Assembly: GCA_030447525.1 (NCBI GenBank)
Contig: JAUJOR010000025.1
Span: 1-54,742 of the forward strand
Direction: 5' to 3'
From: Chloroflexota bacterium
GTDB lineage: Bacteria > Chloroflexota > UBA11872 > UBA12225
Length of the DNA stretch: 54,742 nt
Shown here: positions 15,210 through 23,212 of the stretch, piece after piece
Position numbering within the stretch: the stretch's first letter is position 1
Layout: each line of letters starts with the position of its first letter
Position numbers and translations under genes: made by a program
Notes under the pieces: generated by a model
What the model was told of the DNA's origin: nothing
Database searches by the model: none
The model's input: the letters and a program-made list of their open reading frames with translations, nothing else

Positions 15210-16523
15210 TCACTCCACCAGGGTCGTGCCCGCCAGGGCCGCTCGCGCCAGGGTGGCCAGGGCCACGTCGTCCATCGGGGGGTGGTGTAAACCGGCCCGC
15301 ACGTCGCGATAGTAGCGCTGCACCGGATGGGTGCGTGCCAGGCCGGCGCCGCCGACGACGCGCATCGCCTTATCGGTAATCTCCACCGCCCGGTTCGTCA
15401 CCACGTACTTCGCCGCCCCCAGCAGGGGCAGGAGGGCGGACCGCCGGTGCGGGGCCTCGAGCCAGGCCTCGGTTGTCCCAAAGAGGAGGGCACGGGATTC
15501 CGTCAGCGCCACTTCGATCTCGCCCAGCAGACGCTGCACCGCGGGCAGCTCCCCAATGGACTTGCCACCGAGGGGCTGGGGCCGGCGCCGGCGGGCGAAA
15601 TCGACGGCGGTATTGCGCGCCGCCCCGGCCACACCCAGGTAGACGGCCGGGATCAGGGCGGCCCAGCCGGCCCCCTCCGCCGGCGGCCGGGCCGGGGCAG
15701 TCCCGTTCGCCGGCGGAGGCGCCCCCGGCGACGACGGTTCCACGGGAGCGCCGGGGGCGGGCGCCCCGGGGGCCGCGCCGTTCGACCCGCTGTATGGGCG
15801 ACGCGAGAGCAGCGCCGCCGCCGGGACGCGGGCCCCTTCGAGCACCAAGTCATGACTGCCCGAGCCGCGCATCCCTACAGTGTCCCAGGTCTCCTCGATA
15901 CGCAGTCCCGGGAGACCCCGCTCCAGCAGGAACTGCCCTGCCTCCGGCCCCTGTGGGGTCTCGATCGTCGCCGAGACCATGATGAAGTGCAGGGCCGGGG
16001 CCATCGTTGTGTAGGTCTTCCGTCCGGTGATGACGAACGACTCCGGCTCACCCGAGCCATGCGGCACGGCAGTCGTCGTCGGGCGTCCGCCCCGGCTGGG
16101 GCTGCCGGTCTCCGGTTCGGAGGCCGCCGAGTTGATCAACGCCCCATCACGGGTCACGGCCTGGGCGACGCGGGCGTAGCGCTCGCGCGTCCACCCGCCC
16201 GCCTCCCCTGCCTCCCCCGCCAGCACGGCCCACCCTAAGCGCCCCAGGATCGAGAGGTGCATGCTCGCCCCCAGGGCCGTAGAGGCGTCGCCGCGGGCAA
16301 GGCGCTCCTGAGCCAGGGCCATCTCCAGGATCGAGGCGCCCCCACCACCGAACTCCCGGGGGATCGTCAGCGCCAGGTAGCCGCTGGCATGCAGATCGGC
16401 GAAGTTCTCGTGGGGGAAGCTCCCCTCACGGTCGTGCTCGAGGGCACGGGTGGCGAAGCGGTCGGCGAGGCTGCCGGCCAGGGCCACGAGTTCTTCCTGC
16501 CGCTCGGTCTTGGGCCACCACAT
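15210..16523 (-). CDS. Acyl-CoA dehydrogenase family flavoprotein
   Basis: FAD-dependent acyl-CoA dehydrogenase-like protein of 437 residues. It has the N-terminal helical domain ('IPREFGGGGASILEMALAQE'), the central beta domain ('VITGRKTYTTMAP', 'WDTVGMRGSGSHDLVLEG') and the C-terminal helical domain ('AMRVVGGAGLARTHPVQRYY', 'DVRAG'). The 'GSGSHDL' loop and 'THPVQRYYRDVRAG' place it near the monooxygenase-like branch (DszC/YdbM-type), so it may not oxidise acyl-CoA. A ~43-residue Pro/Ala/Gly-rich insertion (243-285) interrupts the loop between the beta domain and the C-terminal helices. It is divergently transcribed from the enolase-superfamily gene at 16677. Confidence 0.8.
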   Translation of the reverse strand: MWWPKTERQEELVALAGSLADRFATRALEHDREGSFPHENFADLHASGYLALTIPREFGGGGASILEMALAQERLARGDASTALGASMHLSILGRLGWAVLAGEAGEAGGWTRERYARVAQAVTRDGALINSAASEPETGSPSRGGRPTTTAVPHGSGEPESFVITGRKTYTTMAPALHFIMVSATIETPQGPEAGQFLLERGLPGLRIEETWDTVGMRGSGSHDLVLEGARVPAAALLSRRPYSGSNGAAPGAPAPGAPVEPSSPGAPPPANGTAPARPPAEGAGWAALIPAVYLGVAGAARNTAVDFARRRRPQPLGGKSIGELPAVQRLLGEIEVALTESRALLFGTTEAWLEAPHRRSALLPLLGAAKYVVTNRAVEITDKAMRVVGGAGLARTHPVQRYYRDVRAGLHHPPMDDVALATLARAALAGTTLVE

Positions 16524-16676
16524 TGCCTGTCGGTGGATTATAGTTGCGCCGGCGCGCTTGGCGTGCCGGTCTGTACCAGGCTCAGCTTGTATCTGAGATC
16601 CAGCCTGAGATCAAGCCTCAAGGGGACCGCCCATCTAGCGGCGGCCACTCACACGGCGGGAGGGAACGCGCGAAAC

Positions 16677-17792
16677 ATGGCATCCAAGATTGCGTCGGTG
16701 ACAGTCCAGCTCTTGCGCGATATCCCGACGCCGCGGGAGCTGCGCTTCGCCTGGGCCCCGGGGAGCGTTACCCGCGCCACGTCCGTCCTCCTGGTGCGCA
16801 TCCGCACCGAGGACGGCCTGGAGGGGATCGGCACCGGTGGCGCCCCAGACGCGACACGCAGCATCGGTCAACAGCTCGTTGGGAGTGACCCCTTCGCCAC
16901 CGAGCGGCACATCCGCCTGCTCCGCCGGGGAGGCAACGCCTGGGGGATCGAGGTCGCCCTATGGGACCTCATCGCCAAGGCCTGCAACCAGCCCCTGTAC
17001 AAGCTCTGGGGGGGCTACACCGATCGTGTGAAGGGCTACGCCTCGACCATCGAGATCGGCACCCCGCAGCAGCGGGCGGAGGATGCCCGGGGGTTCTACG
17101 AGGAGGGCTTCCGGGCCATCAAGCTCCGCCTGCACAATGACACCCTGGAGGAGGACCTGGCCCTGGCCCGGGCGGTCAAGGACGCCGTCGGCGACCGCAT
17201 GGAGCTGATGGCCGACGGCAACCAGGCCCAGACGGCGGTGACCCCGTCCGCCCAGCCGGGAGTGATCTGGGACCACCGCCGCGCCCTGTACACCGCCCGG
17301 GCCTTGGAAGAGATGGGCTACGTCTGGCTGGAGGAGCCTCTCTCCCGCTACGACTTCGACGGCCTGGCCAAGCTGAACGCCGCCGTCGCCCTGGCCATCG
17401 CCGGCGGGGAGAACAACCGCTCGCTGCACGAGTTTCAGTGGATGCTGGAGCGGGGCTGTTACGACATCCTGCAGCCGGACGGGCTGGTCTCCGAAGGGAT
17501 CGGGCAGCTGCGGAAGATCGCCGCCCTGGCCGAGGTGCGTAACAAGCTGTGCGTCCCCCATCACGGTGGGGGCGGGATTGGCACCTACGCCCACCTGCAC
17601 TTCTCCGCCGCCGTCCCCAACTCCCCCTGGGTAGAGCTGATGCGTGACCGGCCCGGGGAGTTCCCCTGGCCGGCGCAGCTCATCCCAATGGCGCCGATCA
17701 TGGTGGGGCCGGACGGCTACGTCCCCCTCCCCTCCGGGCCGGGCCTGGGGATCGATCTGGACGAGGACTTTGTCCGACGCTACGCCGCCTGA
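16677..17792 (+). CDS. Enolase-superfamily (mandelate racemase/muconate lactonizing) enzyme
   Basis: Mg-dependent enzyme that abstracts the alpha proton of a carboxylate; members are sugar-acid dehydratases, racemases or cycloisomerases. The ATG at 16677 follows GGGAGG (16658-16663). In 371 residues the barrel shows K149-x-R151 ('IKLRLH'), metal ligands Asp180 ('MADGNQ'), Glu220 ('WLEEPL') and Glu245 ('AGGENN'), and 'VPHHGGGG' near the end. The substrate cannot be read off. Neighbours (aldo/keto reductase, aminotransferase, 2-hydroxyacid dehydrogenase) suggest sugar-acid or hydroxyacid catabolism. A second, distinct superfamily member is at 28410. Confidence 0.85.
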   Translation: MASKIASVTVQLLRDIPTPRELRFAWAPGSVTRATSVLLVRIRTEDGLEGIGTGGAPDATRSIGQQLVGSDPFATERHIRLLRRGGNAWGIEVALWDLIAKACNQPLYKLWGGYTDRVKGYASTIEIGTPQQRAEDARGFYEEGFRAIKLRLHNDTLEEDLALARAVKDAVGDRMELMADGNQAQTAVTPSAQPGVIWDHRRALYTARALEEMGYVWLEEPLSRYDFDGLAKLNAAVALAIAGGENNRSLHEFQWMLERGCYDILQPDGLVSEGIGQLRKIAALAEVRNKLCVPHHGGGGIGTYAHLHFSAAVPNSPWVELMRDRPGEFPWPAQLIPMAPIMVGPDGYVPLPSGPGLGIDLDEDFVRRYAA

Positions 17793-17971
17793 CCGGCGTT
17801 CGGCGCACGTCCCGGCGACGCTTGCCCTGCACAACCCAAGGCCCACCAGGGTCTGACCGACAGGACCTACGCCGCCCTCCAATCTGGACCTGGGCACCGG
17901 CCCCAGTTTGGAACTGCGTGCCACCTGTCACCTGTGCCTGAGAACGGGACCCGGAGGGCTACGTCTGCCGG

Positions 17972-18736
17972 TCAGGCGGGGACGAGGCTGAACTCCTCCA
18001 CCAGGTCGGCGTCTTCGTCCACCTCTGCCTCGCTCTGCATGCCAATGACGATGGCGTCGACGCTGGGGAGCCCCAGGACGTAGCGGATGGCCCGGCGCCG
18101 GTCTCCGGTCAGCTTCCCGGCGCCGACCACCTTCATGCCATAGATCCCCTTACCGGCGTCGTGCATCTCCTGCAGCACGGGGAGGACTTCATCCGGCGGG
18201 GCGTCCATCGAGACGCCGGCATAGTTGATGCGGGCCAGGACGACCTCCACCCACGGCTGGCGGGCCGCGTTCTGGAAGGCCCCGAAGTTGTGGCAGCTGA
18301 CTCCCACCGCCCGAACCAGCCCTTGGCCCTGCAAGCGGCTCAGGGCGTCCATGCTGGCGGCGTAGCGCCGGGGCCAGTCCGGCTCGGTAAGGCAGTGCAA
18401 GAGGACGACGTCCAGGTAGTCGGTGCCCTGCTCGCGTAGGAACCGGTGGACGTCCTCCTCCACGCCCCGCGGCGTGCGGGAGGTCGTCTTCGTGGTCACC
18501 ACCACGTGCTCCCGACCTACCTGGCGCAGGGCCTCTTTGACGTGGGCATGGGAGCCGTACTCGTCGGCGCTGTCCCAGAACGTGATGCCCCGGTCATAGG
18601 CGTAGCGTAGAAGGTGGACACAGCGGTCGAACCCCAGCCGCGTCTGGTTGGAGCGCCCGCCCCAGCCGTTCGTCCCTGTGCCGATGCACAGTCGGGAAAC
18701 CTCTATCCCGGTGTTGCCGAGCGTTACGCGTTGCAT
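17972..18736 (-). CDS. Aldo/keto reductase
   Basis: NAD(P)H-dependent oxidoreductase with a TIM barrel. The catalytic tetrad is Asp55, Tyr60 ('SADEYGSH'), Lys83 ('VVTTKT') and His114 ('LLHCL'). The ATG at 18736 is chosen because it has GAGAGG upstream and begins 'MQRVTLGNTGIEVSRLCIGT', the family N-terminus; an upstream in-frame ATG at 18859 gives a low-complexity extension. 254 residues is at the short end of the family: the C-terminal part is compact ('LGLPSVDAIVIGMQSEAEV'). Substrate unknown. Confidence 0.85.
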   Translation of the reverse strand: MQRVTLGNTGIEVSRLCIGTGTNGWGGRSNQTRLGFDRCVHLLRYAYDRGITFWDSADEYGSHAHVKEALRQVGREHVVVTTKTTSRTPRGVEEDVHRFLREQGTDYLDVVLLHCLTEPDWPRRYAASMDALSRLQGQGLVRAVGVSCHNFGAFQNAARQPWVEVVLARINYAGVSMDAPPDEVLPVLQEMHDAGKGIYGMKVVGAGKLTGDRRRAIRYVLGLPSVDAIVIGMQSEAEVDEDADLVEEFSLVPA

Positions 18737-18974
18737 AACCGCACCTCTCTCTTGCGTCTCCAGCGCGTCACTACCGTTCGAGTCCACATTGGTGTCCACA
18801 AGTGTACGCGGCCAGGGGCCGGCGGGCGCGCCCGCCGGCCCCTGGCCGGACGGCGGCAACCCCGCCGGATCTGACCTTGATTGGGCTGGGGCAGGCTAAC
18901 ACGACAACAAGGCTTCCACCACCTACGGGGTGATCGCCGGCGATCGGGAAACCCTCGTTGCAGGAGTTGCAGGA

Positions 18975-20279
18975 CTACAGGGAGGTGGACAGGTCGCGGA
19001 CGGTGGCGGCGAGGACGTCGGCCAGCTCTTCCAGCTCGTTCTCGGCGATCACCAGGGGCGGGGCGAGTATGACGCTGTCGTTACGGTAGCGGGTGAACAC
19101 CCCCCGGCGCTTCATCTCCGCCACTACGGCCCCGGCGCTGCCGGGGATAGCCCCTGGCTCGAGCTCTACCGCCCCCATCAGGCCCAGCCCGCGTACCTCC
19201 CGCACGGCGGGGGCATTGCGCAGCTCGGCCAGGCGTCCCTGCAGGCGCGCCCCCAGGCGCGCCGCCCGGGCAACGAGCCCTTCCCGCTCGATGACGTCCA
19301 GGTTGGCGTGGGCCACGGCGCAACAGGTGGGGTGGGCGGAGTAGGTGTAGGCGTGCATCCACTTCACCTCCGGTGGCTGGGAGTAGAGCACGTCCCGGAT
19401 AGCGTCCGAGAGGACGACGCCCCCCAGGGGGAGATAGCCGGAGGTAACCCCTTTGGCGAAGCAAAGGATGTCCGGGACGACGTTCCACTGCTGGAGCCCC
19501 CAGAAAGTCCCCGTGCGCCCGAAGCCGGTGATCACCTCGTCGGCAATGAAGAGGACGTCGTAGCGGTCGCAGATCTCCCGGACGCGTGGGAAGTAGTCCG
19601 CCGGGGGCGGATAAACCCCCCCGGCCCCCTGCACCGGCTCGGCGATGAAAGCGGCGACCGTTTCCGGCCCTTCGTCCTGGATCAGCCCCTCCAGGGCCGC
19701 TGCGCTCATCGCTGGGACGTGCCGGAAGTCTGGTGGGAGAGGCCCGAAGCGCGGATGGAAGGCCGGCAGGGCGGTGGCGGCCATGGCCCCCATGGTGACG
19801 CCATGGTAGCCGTCTTCCCGGGACACGATCTTGGTCTTCTCCGGCCGACCCTGCAGGTGCCAGTAGAAGCGGGCCGTCTTGATGGCCGTATCGTTCGACT
19901 CCGCCCCGCCGGTGGTAAAAAAGGTTGTGCGCAGCCCTTCCGGGGTCAGCCCGGCCAGGCGCGCTGCCAGGGTGATCGCCGGCTCGTTGGACGACCCGGC
20001 GTAGGCATTGGCAAAGGCCAGGCGCTCCATCTGCCGCGCAGCGGCGGCCGCCAGCTCGCTCCGGCCGTGTCCAACGTTGACGTTCCACAGGCAGGAGAGG
20101 CCGTCGATGTACCGCCGGCCCCGCACATCCCACAGGATAGCCCCTCGGCCACGAGCGAAGACGACCGGATCGGTATGGTCGGCCGGGTGGTGCTGCGGGT
20201 GCAGCAGGTGCGCCTGGTCCAGCCCGACCAGGGCCTCGTAGGGTAATGATTCCGCCGGCGCCGGCACCTCAATCGCCAT
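18975..20279 (-). CDS. Class III aminotransferase (omega-amino acid/aspartate family)
   Basis: PLP-dependent fold-type I aminotransferase of 434 residues that typically moves an amino group from an omega-amino acid or amine to pyruvate. Signatures are 'YIDGLSCLWNVNVGHG', 'FTTGGAESNDTAIKTAR', 'YHGVTMGAMAATAL', 'FIAEPVQGAGGVYPPP', 'FIADEVITGFGRTG' and the Schiff-base Lys in 'LCFAKGVTSGYLPLGG'. All active-site landmarks are intact. It is divergent from the 2-hydroxyacid dehydrogenase gene across a 329-bp region with tandem repeats. Beta-alanine, GABA or taurine are possible amino donors; note that a sulfopyruvate-decarboxylase-like pair is in the same window. Confidence 0.88.
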   Translation of the reverse strand: MAIEVPAPAESLPYEALVGLDQAHLLHPQHHPADHTDPVVFARGRGAILWDVRGRRYIDGLSCLWNVNVGHGRSELAAAAARQMERLAFANAYAGSSNEPAITLAARLAGLTPEGLRTTFFTTGGAESNDTAIKTARFYWHLQGRPEKTKIVSREDGYHGVTMGAMAATALPAFHPRFGPLPPDFRHVPAMSAAALEGLIQDEGPETVAAFIAEPVQGAGGVYPPPADYFPRVREICDRYDVLFIADEVITGFGRTGTFWGLQQWNVVPDILCFAKGVTSGYLPLGGVVLSDAIRDVLYSQPPEVKWMHAYTYSAHPTCCAVAHANLDVIEREGLVARAARLGARLQGRLAELRNAPAVREVRGLGLMGAVELEPGAIPGSAGAVVAEMKRRGVFTRYRNDSVILAPPLVIAENELEELADVLAATVRDLSTSL

Positions 20280-20608
20280 GCCGCTCCTCCATCCGCCTCT
20301 TGATCGGCCCCGTCTTCATCTGCTGGATCGTTTGTGCGTCGTGAGGCGTCAAGCGCTGTGACGGGGGGTGCGCGCCGCCCGGCGCGCGCTCCCAGCCAGT
20401 CTACGGCGGCGCCGCCCTGTGGTGCGTATGGCACCATAGGCCACCAGCGCTGTCCCATTGCGTCTCGTGGCGCCCCCCTGCCGACATGCCGGTAGGTCGC
20501 TTTGCCGGTTGGACGCGGATGGGCGTGCCGAGTCCAGGAGCCGAGTCCAGGAGCCGAGTCCAGGAGCCGAGTCCAGGAGCCGAGTCCAGGAGCAAGGAGT
20601 AGACGCAC
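20280..20608. other. Divergent intergenic region with tandem repeats
   Basis: No gene is visible in these 329 bp between two divergent genes. The right half holds five copies of a 13-bp repeat (20528-20592) directly before an AAGGAG ribosome-binding site (20594-20599). The left part presumably holds the aminotransferase promoter; no convincing hexamers were seen. Confidence 0.6.
20528..20592 (+). repeat. 13-bp tandem repeat, five perfect copies
   Basis: CCGAGTCCAGGAG is repeated five times without mismatch and without spacers. The array ends 1 bp before the AAGGAG ribosome-binding site of the 2-hydroxyacid dehydrogenase gene, so it must be in its 5' untranslated region or promoter. Each unit contains AGGAG, so it also offers five weak Shine-Dalgarno-like sequences. 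A CRISPR array is excluded by the absence of spacers. Confidence 0.95.
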
Positions 20609-21781
20609 ATGGCCGCCACCGCCCAACCACCGTCCGCCACGCCGGGTTCCCCATCGGTGGGGAACCCACCGATGGGGAGCCCCGAGTCCATCGCGTCGCG
20701 GTGGCTGGGACGAGAGCAATGGCAGATCCCCGGGCGCGTCGTGTACGCCGGCCGGGGCGCCGGGCAGGTCAATCCCCAGGACCCGACGCACGCGGCCTTG
20801 CTGGCCCAGCGGATCGAGCTGTCGGTGGCGCCCTTCAAGGACGGCACCGGCAAGGTCACGCCGGAGGTGGCTACGGCCGACGTGGTCATCTCCGGGGGCG
20901 TGCCCCTCGGGGGGGCGGAGTTTCGGCAGCTGCCCAAGACGCGCCTCCTGTTGCGGCCCTACGTCGGCTACGACGACATCGACGTTGACGCCGCCAGCGC
21001 CGAAGGCATCCTCGTGGCCAACGTCCCAGATGCCTTTAGCGAGGAAGTGGCCAACCACGCCGCCTGTCTCATCCTGGCGGCGAACCAGCAGCTCCTGATC
21101 AGCGACCGCTATGTCCGCAGCGGGGAGTGGGAGCGGCGCCGGGGCCGGCCGGACTGGAAGCCCCCCATTCACCGCCTCTCGGTGCAGACGCTGGGGATCG
21201 TCGGCTTCGGGACGATCGCCCGCATGGTGGCGCAGCGTGTCGCCCCTTTCGGCTACCGCCTCCTGGCCTTCGACCCGTATCTCTCCCAGGACGTGGCCGA
21301 TCCCTACGGCGTCACGCTCGTCCCCCTGGAGCAGCTCCTGGCCGAGGCAGACGTCGTAACCGTCCATACCTTTCTCGCCCCATCGACGCGCCATCTCCTT
21401 AACGCCGAGCGCCTGGCCCAGATGAAGCCGGGGGCATACCTGGTCAACACCGCCCGCGGGCCGGTAGTGGACGAGGCCGCCCTCGTCGAGGCCCTGCGCT
21501 CCGGCCACCTGGCCGGGGCGTCCCTGGACGTGATGGAGGTGGAGCCCCTGCCGGTCAGCAGCCCGTTGATCGCGATGGAGAACGTCATCCTCACGCCGCA
21601 CATGTCCAGCTCCTCGGTGGAAGGGGCACAAGCCCTGCGCCGACGCATCGCCGAGATCGCCGGCGACGTCGCCTTAGGACACCTGCCGGAGCGCCACGTT
21701 GTGGTCAACAAAGGGCTCTACGACCAGATTGCCGCGGCCACCGGGTTGACGGCCAACCGGCCCCCAGCGGGCCAGGGCTGA
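20609..21781 (+). CDS. D-isomer-specific 2-hydroxyacid dehydrogenase
   Basis: NAD-dependent dehydrogenase of the D-3-phosphoglycerate dehydrogenase/CtBP-like family. The ATG at 20609 has AAGGAG 9 bp upstream. The NAD loop is 'GIVGFGTIARMVAQR'; the catalytic Arg is in 'VNTARGPVVDEAAL', the Glu in 'SLDVMEVEPL' and the His in 'ILTPHMSSSS'. 390 residues include a ~25-residue Pro/Ser-rich N-terminal extension whose codons form a long hairpin. Its likely substrate is a 2-hydroxy or 2-oxo acid rather than phosphoglycerate, since no ACT domain is present. It is divergent from the aminotransferase. Confidence 0.87.
   Translation: MAATAQPPSATPGSPSVGNPPMGSPESIASRWLGREQWQIPGRVVYAGRGAGQVNPQDPTHAALLAQRIELSVAPFKDGTGKVTPEVATADVVISGGVPLGGAEFRQLPKTRLLLRPYVGYDDIDVDAASAEGILVANVPDAFSEEVANHAACLILAANQQLLISDRYVRSGEWERRRGRPDWKPPIHRLSVQTLGIVGFGTIARMVAQRVAPFGYRLLAFDPYLSQDVADPYGVTLVPLEQLLAEADVVTVHTFLAPSTRHLLNAERLAQMKPGAYLVNTARGPVVDEAALVEALRSGHLAGASLDVMEVEPLPVSSPLIAMENVILTPHMSSSSVEGAQALRRRIAEIAGDVALGHLPERHVVVNKGLYDQIAAATGLTANRPPAGQG
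20648..20678 (+). promoter_or_regulatory. Long perfect hairpin inside the start of the 2-hydroxyacid dehydrogenase gene
   Basis: TCCCCATCGGTGGG (20648-20661) and its exact complement (20665-20678) enclose a 3-nt GAA loop, giving a 14-bp stem about 40 nt after the start codon. It encodes part of a dispensable Pro/Ser-rich extension, so the codons may be kept for RNA structure. It could slow translation or stabilise the mRNA; alternatively it is an inserted palindromic sequence. Confidence 0.6.
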
Positions 21782-21905
21782 GAGGGCAGCGGGGAGGGGC
21801 CGGGGGGCTAGCGTATCGTACGGCAGGTAGGCCGGCGGGTCGGCCCAGGCCGAGTCACCACACCCCTGCGGGCGAGCCAGCAGCGGGACAAGAGGAGGAC
21901 AGGGG

Positions 21906-22982
21906 ATGGAACGCACGCTGCTCCTGGAGTTTGTGCGAGTCACCGAGGCCGGCGCACTGGCTTCGGCTCGTCGTATGGGCCGGGGGGACGGCACCGGCGC
22001 CGACCGCGCCGCCGTGGAGGCCATGCGCCGGGCGATGGACGAGGTGCACATGGACGGCACCATCGTCATCGGCGAGGGGGAGCGCGACGAAGCCCCCATG
22101 CTGTACATCGGCGAGAAAGTGGGCGGCGGGGCCCAGAACAGCGCGCTGAACGGTCCCATGGGCGGCGACGCATCTCCCGGCGCGTCCAGCACCGGCACCA
22201 ATGGGGCCAGCGCCGGTGGCGAGAACGCCAACGGCCTGGGCGACGCCACGGAGGTGGACATCGCCGTCGATCCGCTAGAGGGCACCAACCTGGTGGCCCG
22301 GGGGGCGGATGGGGCCATCTCGGTGCTGGCGGTGGCCGAGCGGGGGGGGCTGCTCCACGCCCCGGACATCTACATGGAGAAGCTGTGCGTCGGGCCCACG
22401 GCCGCCGGCAAGGTGCGCATGGACTTCCCCATCGCCGCCAACCTGCGCATCATCGCCGATAGCCTCCGACGGCGCGTCGAGGACATCACCGTAGTGATCT
22501 TGAGCCGCGAGCGGCACCAGCCGCTGATCGAGGAAGTGCGCCAGGCGGGGGCGCGCATCCGCTTGATCGGCGACGGCGATGTCCTGGCGGCTATCTCGGC
22601 GGCCATCTCGGGCACCGGGGACCACTGCGTCATGGGCAGCGGGGGGGCCCCGGAAGGGGTGCTCACGGCCGCCGCCCTGCGCTGCCTGGGGGGCCAGATC
22701 CTGGGGCAGTTCGTCCCCCGCAACGCCGCCGAGCGCGCCCGCTGCAAGGAGATGGGGGTCGATCCGGAGCGGGTCTATGACACCGACGAGCTGGCTTCAG
22801 GCAATCTGCTGATGTTCTGCGCCACGGGGGTGACCGATGGCGCCCTGCTCAAGGGCGTGCGCTACTTCGGGGGCGGGGCACGGACGCACTCCCTGGTGAT
22901 GGCCCTCCAGTCACGCACCGTGCGCTTCGTGGACACGGTGCACATGTTTGATCCCGAGGCCATCGGCCACGTCCGCCTTTGA
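21906..22982 (+). CDS. glpX: Class II fructose-1,6-bisphosphatase GlpX
   Basis: Hydrolyses fructose-1,6-bisphosphate to fructose-6-phosphate in gluconeogenesis. Motifs include 'MDGTIVIGEGERDEAPMLYI' with 'GEKVG' following (residues 50-73), the metal site 'VDIAVDPLEGTN' (117-128) and 'MGSGGAPEGVLTAAAL' for sugar phosphate binding. Between 'GGGAQ' and 'ATEVD' lies a ~36-residue Gly/Ala/Ser/Asn-rich insertion (78-113) not found in typical GlpX, which raises the length to 358. The insertion is adjacent to, but not in, the active site. GGAGGACAGGGG precedes the ATG. Confidence 0.93.
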   Translation: MERTLLLEFVRVTEAGALASARRMGRGDGTGADRAAVEAMRRAMDEVHMDGTIVIGEGERDEAPMLYIGEKVGGGAQNSALNGPMGGDASPGASSTGTNGASAGGENANGLGDATEVDIAVDPLEGTNLVARGADGAISVLAVAERGGLLHAPDIYMEKLCVGPTAAGKVRMDFPIAANLRIIADSLRRRVEDITVVILSRERHQPLIEEVRQAGARIRLIGDGDVLAAISAAISGTGDHCVMGSGGAPEGVLTAAALRCLGGQILGQFVPRNAAERARCKEMGVDPERVYDTDELASGNLLMFCATGVTDGALLKGVRYFGGGARTHSLVMALQSRTVRFVDTVHMFDPEAIGHVRL

Positions 22983-23045
22983 CCGCCCGGCGTGTCCCGC
23001 CGCAGACCTGGCGCGCGCGGGCGCTCTCCCAACATCTACCATCTA

Positions 23046-23128
23046 AAGGCTCATTCGGAACGTTGTGCGCCCCATGGGCCGACCGCTGCCCCTGGCAGGG
23101 ATTGGGCCAGAGGTACTGAAAGAGCCTT
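23046..23128 (+). promoter_or_regulatory. Possible structured leader upstream of panB
   Basis: AAGGCTC (23046-23052) and GAGCCTT (23122-23128) could close a ~83-nt RNA domain containing an inner hairpin CTGCC-CCT-GGCAG (around 23086) and a CATGG palindrome. It lies 85 bp before the panB start. It matches no riboswitch class I know. It could also be the glpX terminator, as GAGCCTTAA lacks a T-run. Confidence 0.3.
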
Positions 23129-23212
23129 AAGCCCCTCGTGTGGAAGTCTTCCGCCCCCCTGCCGGGAGCGGTGAGCCGGCCAACCGTACGGTCACAAGCG
23201 TAGCGTTGAAAA

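Noticed and set aside
18930..20246. Long reading frame antisense to the class III aminotransferase; similar long frames antisense to uvrA (6356-7591), proS (13672-14916), the binding protein (42979-44403) and the DSD1-type gene (47305-48837)
   Set aside because: They lack any recognisable motif, overlap strongly conserved genes completely and are expected in very GC-rich DNA where stop codons are rare.
19946..21631. 561-residue minus-strand frame crossing the aminotransferase and 2-hydroxyacid dehydrogenase genes
   Set aside because: It spans two well-supported genes and their intergenic repeats; its sequence is repeat-derived low complexity with no domain.
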